This document shows positions 32,475 through 44,233 of a DNA stretch of 64,000 bases, piece by piece. This stretch comes from Mantamonas sphyraenae (Eukaryota; CRuMs; Mantamonadidae). The stretch lies in contig JAPMXV010000069.1 in the NCBI GenBank assembly GCA_026936335.1, positions 124,001 to 188,000 on the forward strand, in the 5' to 3' direction. The first letter of the stretch is position 1. Every line of letters begins with the position of its first letter. Position numbers and translations under genes: made by a program. The notes beneath the pieces are model-generated. The model worked only from the letters and a program-made list of their open reading frames with translations. It made no database searches and was not told the origin of the DNA.

Positions 32475-35400
32475 TCACACGTGCAGATCCCTCGCCGAAG
32501 GCAACCTCTCCTCACTCATGCTGCGCCTCTTGCCGCTTCGTGGATGGCCCGATGTGCCGCCGCTACTGCTGCCGCTGATACCGTGTGTGCCACTGCCGCT
32601 GTTGCCTTTGCTGCCATGTTCCAGAACAAACGTGGTTTCCTTGCGCGTCTCGGCAGACATTTCCCCGTCGTCTTTCTCCAACACCCAACTCTCCAGCTGA
32701 TCCACGTGGTCGCCCAGGAACACGCGCAGCACCTGTGCAGCCTCCTTAACCTGGCTCGGTTCCATCTTTGGCGACGTCAGCGTTTCGGCATCGCCCTCGC
32801 TGATCGAACTGGCTTCGGGCTCCAACACGTCGCCACTGCCTCCAACACTGCCCCCACTGCCTCCGCTGCTGCTTCCCACGCCCGCTCCGTGTGTGGTGGC
32901 ACTGTTCAGCACCACACTGCCTGCGCCGCCGCTGCTGCTGCTGCTGCTGCTGTTGCCAGCGCTTTGCTCTCGAATCGCCTCGGCGGCCGTCTGCTCGTCC
33001 ACGGCCGTCAGCTGGTCCAGGTACTCGGTGATGCCCACCAGGTTGTTGATGACAAAGCGGTTGAGCTCACGCATGTACCCCTCCTTGGACCCAAACTCGG
33101 CGCGGTTGGCCAGTTTCTGAAGCGTCTTGGCCACAAGCACCAACGCACGTTTGGCCTCCTCTCCGGGCACCTCGTCCACAATGCCGTGTGCCTCCGGGTC
33201 CACAATGCCCGGAAGGAAGAAACGCAAAAACATAAACGCACCCAGCGCCTGCCTGCGCTCAGGGAAGCGGCTGAGGATGGTCATCTGCAGAAAGTTGCAC
33301 ATCTCACGAAAGTGCTTGGGCGAGCTGTCCACGCTGGACAAGATGGAGTCCAGCACTTGCTGACACTTGGCCAGCAGGTGTTCCGTGTTTTCGCGCGCCT
33401 CTTCGTCCGATTCGCAGCGTGTGGGATCGATTTCGTAGCGCGTGCCATTCTGTACAATATCGTGCACGTGCGTGGCCAGCGTGGCTTTCAGGTACTGCGA
33501 ACCCATGATGTGGAAGCACCGAAGCACCAACTTGGTCGACAGCAGGTTTTCCATGAAGAAGGACGACGGCACACTGGTGTACAACACCTCGCGACGGATG
33601 CTGCACTTTAGCAACCGCATCGTGTGTCCGTTGGCGTTGAACACCTGCACAATGCTCCGTGCCAGCCCTTCGCGTTCCCTCGAGTTTCCCACGTGGCAGA
33701 TGGCACTCACCACACCCAGTCCGGGCGACATGATCAGATTCAGGAATCGTGCGTGCGGGATGCTTGTGTAGTTGCCCACCTGCAGCGGCAACCCTCGTCC
33801 GATCATGTCGATGTTGCACAACATGAAGCGGTGCACCTGCTTCAGGGGCTCGTTCAGATCCGCCTCGCCGCTGGCGTTGTCAAAGCTCGCCGTTGCCGTC
33901 ATCCGGCTCGTGTCTGCAAGCTCCAGCAGGAACGGTTCGATGTACTGCCGCTGCTTGGCCGCAAACCGGTCCAGCCGTGCCATCGACTCCTCCTTGAACT
34001 TCACCTGGGCATTGGACACCATGGCTTGCAGCAGTTTCGTCACCAGAATCAGCGGCCGCCGCTGCTCCTGCCGCAGGCCCGCGTCCACAATCGAAAACGT
34101 TTCCGGAGTGGCAATGGCCGGGCAAATGAACCGCAAAAAGACCATGGCTGCGAGGTGGGACACAGCCACACTCTCGGCAAACCGCTCCTCTGCACTCTCC
34201 TTGGCATAGTGACACAGCCGACGCAGATTGGTGGGCCACGCCTCTGCACTCTCCACAATCAGTGTCACCACCTCACGTGTCACCTCTTTCAGTGCCGCCA
34301 TGTTGTCGTCCACGTCCACGTCGGTGCCGTCCTCCACGCGGCTTGCGTCGATTTCGTAGCGCAGCGGATTGGCAATCAGTCGTGCAATGATGTCTCCCAG
34401 AAGCTGACGCAGGAAGGCACTGCCACACGTCTTGAAGTAGGCCGTGACCATCTTGCTGACAATGCCCTGGTTGCGGTACAGTCCTTCAGGCGACGTGCTG
34501 AGGTGCACCTCGCGTGCAATCATGTTGCGTAGCAGGTGCATGGACTGGCTGTGTGCGTCAAAGATGGCCACCAGCGACTTGGCGATTGTATCTCGCTGTT
34601 GTGGCGGACACGTGCTGATCACAGCCGTCACTGCGCTCAGGTCGCTTTCCAGCAGGTAGTCAATCAAGTCCTCGTAGTCTTTGCCGGGCCTGCTGATGAC
34701 CATGGCCAACTCGTCGTACTCGTCGTCTGCCAGAGAAAACTTGGGCAAATCCAACACGGCCATCGACTTGCGCTTATTGTTGGTGTAGTTTGTGTACGAC
34801 CGGTTGCGTGGACCGTCCCCCATTGCCAGCGCCCTGCGTTCCTTTCCCTTGCTCTTTCCCTTGCCTTTCCCTTTGCCCTTTCCCTTGCCCGTACCCTTGA
34901 TCTTGTCCTTGGCCGCCATGCTCTTGCCCTTTGCCGAACGGCTGCCGCCCAGTGACGTGCTCAGGTCTGTCACCGAGCCCGGCCTGTAGAAGCCAGCCGG
35001 CACGCTGCCCACGTCACTTTCCTCCTTGGCACGCACACGCTTTGACCACGACGAAAGAGAGTGGTCTGTTCGGTCGCTGCCGCTCATGCGCTTGTTTGTG
35101 CTGTGTCCGCGGCTGCGCGAGGACGAGCGTCCGCTGCCACTGCTGCTGCTGCTGCCGCCGCCGCTGCTACTGCTGCTCCCACCCACGCGCCGCCCGATGT
35201 TTTCGCCCACACTGCGTGTCGTACGCAGACCTGGACGCGGGTTCGACGCAAGCGAGCTGCTGTACGCCGACGAGGACATGAGCATCATCGATTCGTCATC
35301 CGAGTCGATTTCGCTCGTTTCACTGACGTCCACAGTGTCGTCCTGGAAGCTCGTTTCCTCCATCGGGTACGGTTCGCTCACCAGCGACTCGGCAATGTTG

Positions 35401-37794
35401 GACGCATTGGCTTGCACAAACTTGTGAAGGAAGGAGAGCGCCTGCGCGGTGGCCGGGTTGCTTGCGGTCAGCGGCGAGGGCGCAAAGTAGGCTCGCTGCA
35501 CGTCGGTGTCCTCCGTCACGCTGGCCATCGTGTCCATGTACGTGATGAGTGCGTTGAGATTCTTGACAATGAACGTGGACATGCCCGGCATGGTGTCCTC
35601 CTTGGTGGTGAAGGAGATGCGCGAGCTCAGATTCTGCAAACTCTTGCCCACCAGAAGCAGGGCACGTTTCGCCTCGGCGCTGACGGGCGACGTGTACATG
35701 CCGTACGCTTGCGGCGTGACAATGGCCGGATTGAAAAACTTCATCAGCAGGAACGAGCCCGTGCCCATCCACCTGCGCTCTGGAAACTTGGCCCGCACCG
35801 CTTGCATGATTTCCCTGCACACCAGCCGTACGTTGACCGGACAATACTTAACCGAGTCCACGATGCTGTCGATGAAGGCCTGCGACAGGTTCATCAGGTT
35901 TTCAATGTTTTCGTCCAGGTCCTCGTTGCGCTCCAGCAGTTCCGGGTTCACCTCCACATGCGGTGGATCCAAGCAGATGGCTGTGATGAGGTCGCCCACG
36001 GTGTGCTGCAAGTACCGCTTGCCCATCAGCGACAGGTAAAAGCTGATGATCTTGCTGGGGAACGAATTGCCCATGAACAGCGCGTTGGGTTCGGTCACGC
36101 GCTTCACCTCCTCCTCAATGAGGCGTCGGATCAGATACACACCACGTCCTTTGCTCTCAAATGCAATCACCAGAGCCTGGGCCACCTGTTCACGTTGCGA
36201 CGTTTCCACCAGGTCCGCAACCCCGCTTGTCAGCAGCATCTTCTCCTCATACAAAATCTGTGGGAACATGGTGCCAGACGTGACGTCACCATGCATGCGC
36301 GCACGACCCGGTGAGTATTCGTGTGTGTCAGTGTGGGTCCCAGGTCAGGTCAGGAAGGAAAATGGCGCGACGGCGGTGATGATGATCTCGACGAAAGCAC
36401 AGCAAAAAAATACTGGAAAAAAAACGTACGTCAAACAGCTCCACGTCGTGGTGCCGTGTTGAGCCCACGGCGTTGGTGTTGTCACGTAGGCGTTCCACCA
36501 AATCTTTGAGCCGTTCACGTGTGCCTGGCGACATGGCCTGCTGGCGTTCTCGGTCACGATCACGCAAGCCAATGTTCACGCTGGCTCTGTTGGCCAGCGA
36601 CTTTAGGGTCATGATGGTCTGTGAACGTGCTGCACGCACGCCTCCAATGACACCTCGACCCTGTTCGTGCGCAGGAGCAGCCGGTGCATTGTTGGCTGCG
36701 TCCTCCTCCGCGTGCTCGTCGCCGCTTCCCCCTCCACTTCCGCCGCTGGTACTTGTTGTGCTGCTGCTGTTGCTGCTGCCAGCCCCGACTGCCGAGTCGC
36801 CGCGCGAGGAGTTTGTGTTCCACACGTCGCCGGACAGCTGAAAGGCGCTGTGACGTGAAGAGTACTTGTGCGAGTAGCCGACGTCTGTGGTGCTGCGTTC
36901 GCGTCCGGCAATGCGTCCGCCCGGTGAGCCTGCACTCTTGTTGCGCTTCAGCACACGCACTGTCGATTCCAGTTCGTTGTATCCGGAGCCTGTGTAGTCC
37001 ATGGGACCAAAGATGTCCTCGGGAAACGCGTTCTTCAGCTCCTCCGCAGAGATCTTTTTCTTTTTGCTCTTGGCCTTCAACGTGCGTCCCCTTGCCTTTC
37101 CCGAGCCGCCCGATCCGTCGATTCGAATGGCCTTGCCCTGCGGATCCGACAGTCGCTTGCGTGCACGTGCGTCCATGGAGCGTCGCTTATGCCTGTCCGA
37201 CGACTTGGACCGTTTGCCTCCACGAGCCTTTTTGGTGCGAGTTTCTTCCCTGCTCCGCCGTGCCTCTTCCTCCCCTTCTGCCACTGTCTGCGTCCGCTGG
37301 TTGGTAACCACCCGTGTGGACGGGTCCTCTGCAGACGACGACGCCGTGGACGCCGTCTCCTTGTCCGTGGGGGCGTCTGCTTGCGACTGCCCGTCCCTCT
37401 CGTCCTCCTCGTCCACCTCCTCCTCTTCTTCGTCATCGTCGTCCTCCTCACCCATTGTCTCTGATGTCCCCAATATCCTCCTTCGCGACGTGTCTTTGCC
37501 CATCACTGCATGTGGGCTGGCCGTGGACGACGCAGACACCGGCGCAGCCGTCAGTGTGGCCGCCGCCCTGCCTTCAGGTTCGTCCACCTCTTCCTCTTCC
37601 TCTTCCTCATCTTCATCCGCCTCGTCGTCCTCCTCCTCTTCCTCGTCCTCATCCGCCTCCTCCTCTTCTTCTTCCACATCCTCCAACACGGGGACCTCGT
37701 CTTCCTCCTGCATCATCGTCCGTCGTGCTGCGTTTTGTTGGCTGGCTGCCTGGAGCTTGAACCACAGCACCTTGCTCTGCATCCACAACCCCAT
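32475..37794 (-). CDS. Triple RasGAP-domain protein
   Basis: Exons 37794-36430 and 36257-32475 (phase 0) give 1,715 residues. The first 455 residues are acidic, Ser- and Lys-rich and disordered, ending HHDVELFD. Three GAP domains follow, at roughly residues 456-730, 1000-1260 and 1290-1570, separated by Ser/Gly/Lys-rich linkers. RasGAPs stimulate GTP hydrolysis on Ras by inserting an arginine finger. The finger position reads LFMGNSFPSK in domain 1 (Met at about 517), LYRNQGIVSK in domain 2 (Arg at about 1050), and FFMENLLSTK in domain 3 (Met at about 1357). The secondary FLR motif is LLMKFFNPAI, FLRFICPAI and FLRFFLPGI respectively. Only the central domain looks catalytically competent. Convergent with the type II membrane gene (38 bases) and divergent from the cyclase-like gene (38 bases). 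Confidence 0.85.
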
Positions 37795-37832
37795 CACTCA
37801 CCCCTCCATGTCCATGGGCTTCTCCTGAGCAC

Positions 37833-40800
37833 ATGGAAGCGACACAGGCTGGACATGGAAGAACGATTGAATGCAGAATGCGATGGCGCTCGAAGCGCGA
37901 GCCAAACAAAAGCGGGCTGCCCCTTTTCCCATCAACCACGGCTGCCCTCGACGATCCTCGACACAGCAATCCAATGCGACGGCCACAACAGCAACGGTCG
38001 ACGTCGTCGCCGAGTCTAATGACGGCAGACGCAGAGAGCGCACGGATGCGAGCGAGTGGAGCCAACGTCCGCGGTGAATCGCCCGCTGCCGGGACCCGTC
38101 CCGGAGGCTCGACACAGCCTACGGGGGCATCCCCGTATCTGTCAACGATGCGACGCAACCAATCGCTGTCATCGCAGATCATGCTACGCAGTGCGCGACG
38201 AAGTGTCGACGACGAGGCGCAGCTGGAGCCGCCGACTCCCACCACCCACTCGCCGCAGTTTGTGGACACCCTGGCGTTGCAATTGTCCAAAGAGCAGCGG
38301 CTGGTGCACTCGAACAGTGCGGAGCGGGCGCGCGATCACACAAGACCGCTGGAGGAGTTGATGAGCCACAGCGTGTCGGGCCAATCCGAGGCAAGCGGCG
38401 AACGGCAACTTTGGGCGGCCGCCTCGCGGCCTCGCCAAAAACGCATCTGGAGCCTGCGGGCGCGGACGGCGCATCGTCGTGGATGAGCGCAGAATTAAGT
38501 GCATCGGAGATGATGCAAGCCTCGGAAGATATGCACGGAGGCGGGTATCTGGGTGCGTTGAAGCCGTGGGTGCTCACGTTTGCGAACGAACCGCTTCTGG
38601 AAAACGGGTTTCGGCGTGGCTTCTTGCAAGCGGCGGCTTTTCCGCGGCGATACTACTTTGCGATGACCTGTTTGATGCTGGTGCTGGTGGAGTTGGTTCA
38701 CTTTGCATCGGGTGGAGTCACCCTGCGGGGTGCTCCGAGTTTGGAACCTGTGACGCCGGAAGTGCGTGCCCTGGGCAGCGGTTCCATGTTTGCCGCAACC
38801 CTGGTGGCCATGATGCTCAACGCACGCTGGACAGACGACATGGTTGCTGGCACACGGTCGGCTGTGTATGTACAAACGCTGTTGCAGGTCCATGGAGTCA
38901 CGCTCATGCTCATTGCCGCCGCTGTGGAGGCCTCGGTTCCCTACAGCAACTATTATCTCATTGTCAACTCGGTGATGTACTTTGGGCTGATTTGCACGTC
39001 GGGACTGGTGTTTACGGCGCTGTTGCCTGTAGTGGTGGTGGCTGTGGTGGCAAACGGCCTGTCGACGCTGGTGACGGTGTTGATGGTGGCCCCTGGCTTT
39101 GTGTTTGGCTGGGTGTTCCACCTGTCCATCCTGGCCGCGTGCACAGTGTACTTGGTGGCCACGGAGCGTGGAGCACGCCACCACGTGTTGGCATTCCGAC
39201 TGAAGTACCTGTGGCATCTGAGCATCCAACAGCAGCGCAGGATGACGCACCGGCTGCTGGTGAGCAACGTGATGGAATCGGTGCAAGAGGTACCTTCAGA
39301 GTGGCACCAGGGACTGCTCAACAAGTGGAGCAGCACCAAAGAAGCCACGGTGATGGTGGTGCACATTGAGCACGACATGGACATAGCCAACCCGCGCTAC
39401 ATGAGGCACCTTAGTGTGATGCTGGGCAGACTCGCTCACCTGGGACGCATGCACCACGTGTATCGCACACGTGTGCTGGGTTCCACCGTGGTCTTTGCCT
39501 GCGGTGTAGTCCAACCCCAGCTGGACCACGCTGCTTCCTGCGTCCTGGCAGCCTCCGCCATGCAGGGCACCATGCAGCGCTACATGGCCGCACGCTCCCA
39601 GAAATCCAGCAGGAACCACAACACCAACAAGGCCTCGGGTGGCAGCTGCGGCTGCGTGGGTGACGACCGGTGTGAGCTGCACGGTGGCGCCGACGATTTT
39701 CTCCTTCCCGAGGTGCAGCTGCGTATTGCGGTGGCATCGGGCACGGTGCATCACATCCTGTCTGGACGAGCGCTTGTCGACTTTGGGATCTACGGTGACA
39801 CGGTGGAGGCCAGCCATGCGTTGGCTGTCCATGTGCCTGTGGGTGCCATCTACTGCACCGAGAGCACGTACACGCGTGCCGCGTACGCCTTTGAGTTTGA
39901 TCCCGTGGAGGGAGAGGCGTCCACTGCGGTGGGTATGCCTGTGTACTCTGTGATTGACGCACCGGACACCTCCACCGAGGAATTGCCAACGAGCAACGCA
40001 AACACAACCCTGCAATCGGTGGGCAGCGTGGGGAGCGCCCCAGCGCCCGTGTCACCCCTCACCAATTCGTTTCCGTTTTCCGACGAGGTTCAGCACACGG
40101 TGCTGGACACCATGGAGCCCGTGTTGCTGGCGGCCCCCCACAACGCAGGCCCTTCCAACAGCCCCTCCTCGACGACTGTCGCCGCCCCCGGCTTGGCAGG
40201 TGCCAATGGAAATGGAGCCACAGGATATGGCGGCAGCGAAACAGACAACAGCATCGGTGGCACGGGTGGCGGAGGCGCGAGGCGGACAAGTGCACACGCG
40301 CAACCTCGTGATCCGGCCGAGGGGATGCACATTGGCCCTGTGGCATGATGCCCATCATGCACAGTGGCGACGGACAGGACGACACGCCGTCTGGGTACGA
40401 AGACGCATCAGAGATGGTGAAGCCCGGGTCGAACAAGGCGTCGTTGGAGCAGCTGCTGGCGTTGGCGGATAGGTACAAGCCGAGCAAGTCGTTTGTGCCC
40501 AGTGCGCTGTCGTCACGTGCCGGGTTTATGTCGAGGTCCAGTGGCCTGTCTGCCAGCGAGCTGTGGACGCGTGCGCTGGCGGCAGATTCGTCGAATCACA
40601 GGTCTGCGAGCGGGACTGGTTCGAGCGCACCCAAGCAAGGGTTCAATTCTACCATCAATCTGATGCCTTCAGCGTCACAGAACCAAGTGATGCCTGCGTC
40701 GTACATGCTGTCGGCGTCCGCGAATGGGCGTGGAGGCGGCGCACGTGGAGGCGGAAGCGGCGTGGACACACACACAGGTGGCGGAGGAGGATCAGACGTT

Positions 40801-42159
40801 TTCAATCCATTGGTGCGGTCCTCGTCGTCGACGACGACGTACAATCGATTGACGCTGGAGTTTAGTGACCGTCTGCTGGAGCACGCATTTGTGGAGCGTG
40901 TGCTGATTCGTTTCCGCGGGTCGATCCGGCAGCAGATGGTGTACACGGTGTGCCTGCAGTTGCTGGCCGAATTGACAGAGTGGGGACTGTACTCCAGCCC
41001 GTCCTATCCGCTGCTGTTTGATCGCAGCGCGGTGTGGACGATGCGTGCGCTGCTGCTGGTGATGTCCATGTTCACGGGTTATCGCTTTGCCACGATGCGG
41101 CCGGAAATCAACAGCCGCGCATGGCAGCGGCAGGCGACTGTGTTTGCGGTGACCGTGCTCTTCTTGCACCTCATCATCATTGTGGTGTTTGACTCGGCCG
41201 CGTACATGCTGTCCTATTGCGGCACGATTGTGCAGCTGACCATGGGTTGGCTGCTGCCATTCCGGTTCGTACCATGGACGGTGGGTGTGTTTTCTACTGC
41301 GTCGGTGGCTGTCCTACTTGCATTCCACGTCACCCCCACCAAATGGTCCTACCTGAACGTCGGCCCGCTCATCGTGGTCATCAGCCTCATTGCCGCCCTC
41401 TTCCGCTACTTCAACGAACGCGAACACAGGGTGCGATTTGTGGAGTCCCACATCCTGGACCTGGAACGTGAGCGAGAGGAGCGCAAGCGGGCCAACATGG
41501 AGTTTGGGGCGACGCAGATGGTTCTGCCACGCGTCTGGTTGACCCTGCGCTCGCATCGAATGTGCACAGGGGTCTACTACCGGGACAGAGAGTTGATGGT
41601 GGCTGCAGTGAGGCCGCGAGTGGTGGATGAGGCAGGAAAGGAGGTGCGTACGTGGCTGGAGGAACGATGGCCGAAGGTGCTGGACGTGATCATGGACGTG
41701 GTGCGACGGCAAGGCACGCAGTCGCCACACAGGGCCGACGTGGCTGTGGTGACAGCCATGGAAGGCAGCGTACTGCTGGCACGAGAGATGGAAGCGGAGA
41801 ACGAGCGGGCGGTGTTTGATCTGCCGCAAATTGTCCTTGATTTGCAAGAAGTGCTGAGCCACGTGAACGCGCAGTCGACAGGGACACACCGAATTGATCT
41901 GGAGGTGGGCATCGATGTGGGCGAGGCGGTGATGGGAGTGGCGTTGCAGCAGGAGGACACATGCGTGGTGCTGGACGGCCCTGTGCGCAATTCGGCAACC
42001 AGCCTTTTGGCACCCGGGCTGAATATTTCCCAGCGCGTGCGCGACATGCTGGGTGACCATGTGCACGTGACGCAGGGCGCTCGTTTGGACGTGTGGCAGA
42101 TGTTGCATCGTCGTGAGGCGTGCGACAGCGTACAGTGCGCAGGGTTGGGCTCTTCATGA
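37833..42159 (+). CDS. Two-unit membrane nucleotidyl cyclase-like protein
   Basis: Three overlapping frames (37833-38486, 38411-40348, 40345-42159) read as one protein of about 1,440 residues after two one-base corrections, near TTTGGG at 38408-38413 and GGGG at 40321-40324. Layout: a disordered N-terminus (RNQSLSSQIMLRSARRS), a first six-helix membrane block, a first class III cyclase-like domain (TVMVVHIEHDMD, YRTRVLGSTVVFACGV, QLRIAVASGTVHHILSG, DFGIYGDTVEASHALA), a Gly/Ser-rich linker, a second six-helix block, and a more degenerate second domain (IDLEVGIDVGEAVMGVAL, LDGPVRNSATSLLAPG). This is the layout of mammalian-type adenylyl cyclases. Neither domain has the metal-binding Asp residues expected at ADIVGFT and LGDCYY positions (here HIEHDM and LGSTVV). 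It may be an inactive or regulatory relative. Two separate genes overlapping at ATGATG is the alternative. Confidence 0.68.
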
Positions 42160-42674
42160 AGAAAGAAGGATTTGAGGGACGTTCTGGGGCGAAAAAAGAC
42201 GTGGAGGAGCCACGTCCGCGGAAAGTAAACCTCAATCACACATTGCTCCTTGGTTCGTTTGTGGGTTGGTGTGATGTAGCAGATGCATAGTCGCAGATGC
42301 ACTCTTCTGGAGCCACGGTGGTTCGGACGAACCCTCTGGATGCGCGCGCGCTGTGAGCTGCAACCGAATGTCTTCGCCTGTGGAGCAGATTTCGCGCAAG
42401 ATGGCAGATACTCACCTTGGACAAGGAGGGGTAAGTTGATTTGGTCGAAAGTGGTGTTGCGGGAGGTGGTTGGAGGTGCGACGTCACGGGAGGGAAAGTG
42501 GGCGGGAGGTGCACGCTTTTTCGGCCCAGCTGGCGACGGCCCGTGGCGGCGATGGAAGGGCGGTGGAGAGGTTTGAACGGGGCACCAGACGGGAAGAGAA
42601 GATGCTGACACGCTGTGGGTGTGTTTCATGTCCAGTCTCTGCTGGAAAGTGCGACTTCCGTGAAGCGGCGAAAA
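42160..42674. other. Intergenic region with possible spliced 5' leader
   Basis: This is the longest stretch without a supported coding region (515 bases). An inverted repeat GACGTGG...CCACGTC lies at about 42198-42217. A good plus-strand donor (GGTAAGTTG, 42431) and acceptor (ATGTCCAG, ending 42635) would remove 205 bases from a 5' leader of the next gene. A good minus-strand donor (AAGGTGAGTAT) overlaps the same spot at about 42410-42421. Frames here do not join cleanly to either neighbour. I see no tRNA or other RNA gene. Confidence 0.4.
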
Positions 42675-44187
42675 ATGCCAGGAGGGCAGGAGCGCGTCAT
42701 TGCGGACAAAGACCTGCAGAAGGACTTTGACCGCAAGGGCCTGGCCTTGCAAGGTTATTCTCAGAATGCCTGGCACGATGAACGAGGCCTGGAGGGGTAT
42801 ATGGATGAAGAAAACGCGCGCGAGAACGAAACCCTGGAATATGCCCAAATATGCACAAGGCCGTTCGTTCTCCGGCCGCAAACCCAGCGGGCGCGCGGCC
42901 AGTGTGTCTGCAACAGGACTCATGGACACCAAACGCGTCATCCTTGAGGTTGTGTCGAGCCACGACGACGATGAGGATGAATTGGAAGACGACGAAGTCG
43001 AGCGCAGCAGCACTCGCCGCGGGACCCTCTCGCGTCATCGATCCATGCCCATGCTGGGCCGGCACCGCAGATTCGACTCGGGGGACATGGAGGATTTGGA
43101 CGAACAAGCGGCCGCACTCTCCAAGTCGTCCCAGGCCAATGGCAAGGGCAAGGCAAGCAGCTCCACACGTGGCTCGAAACGCCCTTTTATCAACTTGGAG
43201 CGCGAGGCAGAGACAATGGTAGGTGAAGGGGCGGAGTACGTGCATGGAGAGAGTGGTTGGGCAGGGTACGAGACGAAGCTGCTTGTGTGAAGATGGGTGT
43301 CGAGCGGGAAGGGTGCGAAAAAGTCATCGGGAATGTTTTGCGCGACACGATTTATTGCGGAGGAAAAGTCTCCGTACACGAATTTCTGTTAACACCTCCG
43401 GCACGCACAGATCACCCTGGAGATGGTTGCCAACAGGGCACGATCGGGCCAATTGTTTATGCCACAGCCGTGGAAGACGACGTGTGACGGAGACGGAGTG
43501 CGTCTCCTGCAATCACACTCGATGCCAAACTTGGAAGAAATGGAAGCCGGCGCGGGCTCGAGCGCAGGAAGCTCTCCCACGTGGGGTTGGATGCGTGGGG
43601 AGTCGCGAGGCGAGTCTGGACGCACGTCGGGAAGTGGGTCGCGTGTGTCGCGTGCGTCGTCCGTGGGGGTGACGGTGGAGTCGAGTGCCGACGAGGTGCA
43701 AGTGCGTCCAAGGAGAGCACGCACGAGCCATGGCACGGGCAAAAAGAGCAGCAGGATGTCGGAACGGCCTCAGACGGCCCCCGAGGCTCAGCGAAGAGCA
43801 AAGGAAGACATGTCGTTGGAAGTGCGAGGCACCAGCGTGGCCAGGCTGCAGGTGGATGCGAAACTGCGCGAGGCAAAGGGTAAAGGTCGCGTGCGGCCAA
43901 ACAGCGGTGGAGGTGGGATTGCTCCAGGGCGCTTCTCTTCATTGTCGAATGGTGCTGGGGAGCGCCACTCGAGCCTGAGCCGGTCGAGCTCGCAAGGAGA
44001 TTTGTTGATAATTGATGAAGGCATGAGCGAGGATCTGGAGTGGGGTTTGTCGTCGCCAAAGTTGAGGGCAATGGCACAATCGGCGCACGACTTTTCGCCG
44101 ATTGGCGAAGGGCAAGCAAGCAAGACGGCGTCGAGAGAGGACGCAGAAGCCATGCCCAGTTTTTCGCTCGAGAAGATTGATGAATGA
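42675..44187 (+). CDS. Ser/Arg-rich protein, unknown
   Basis: Not recognised. Exons 42675-43218 and 43411-44187 (phase 0, donor GTAGGT, acceptor GCACAG) give about 439 residues. The first frame starts MPGGQERVIADKDLQKD and needs one A removed from AAA at 42847-42849 so that ETLEYAQ continues as YAQGRSFSGRKPSGR. Without this the frame stops at 42947. The protein is mostly disordered, rich in Ser, Arg, Glu and Gly, with an acidic patch (SHDDDEDELEDDEVE) and several RxxS-type sites that could be phosphorylated (RRGTLSRHRSM, SLSRSSSQG). The C-terminus has a predicted helix (MSEDLEWGLSSPKLRAMAQS). No domain, signal peptide or membrane segment is visible. Convergent with the next gene, 46 bases between stops. 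Confidence 0.6.
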
Positions 44188-44233
44188 AGCGAGCCGTGTT
44201 GTGCCAAATTTTGTCCATTGAAGCGGGTTTGCG

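Noticed and set aside
37790-37830. Short 25-base intron (GTGAGTG...ATGCAG) joining an upstream MDMEG start to the triple RasGAP
   Set aside because: The phase does not match and the length is too short. The start at 37794 is kept.
40312-40365. ATGATG overlap read as two separate cyclase genes, or a 57-base intron there
   Set aside because: The intron length is divisible by three and does not change frame. Overlapping ATGA genes are unusual in eukaryotes, and the two halves form one known domain layout, so a one-base error is simpler.
41577-43013. Minus-strand open frame of 478 codons across the cyclase-like 3' end and the next gene
   Set aside because: It lies antisense to two supported coding regions, has low-complexity composition and no homology pattern. 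The strong minus donor nearby is noted separately.
43939-44233. Extension of the solenoid gene to the stop at 43939
   Set aside because: It overlaps the neighbouring coding exon on the other strand and loses the basic C-terminus. A one-base correction ends it at 44234 with normal convergent spacing.
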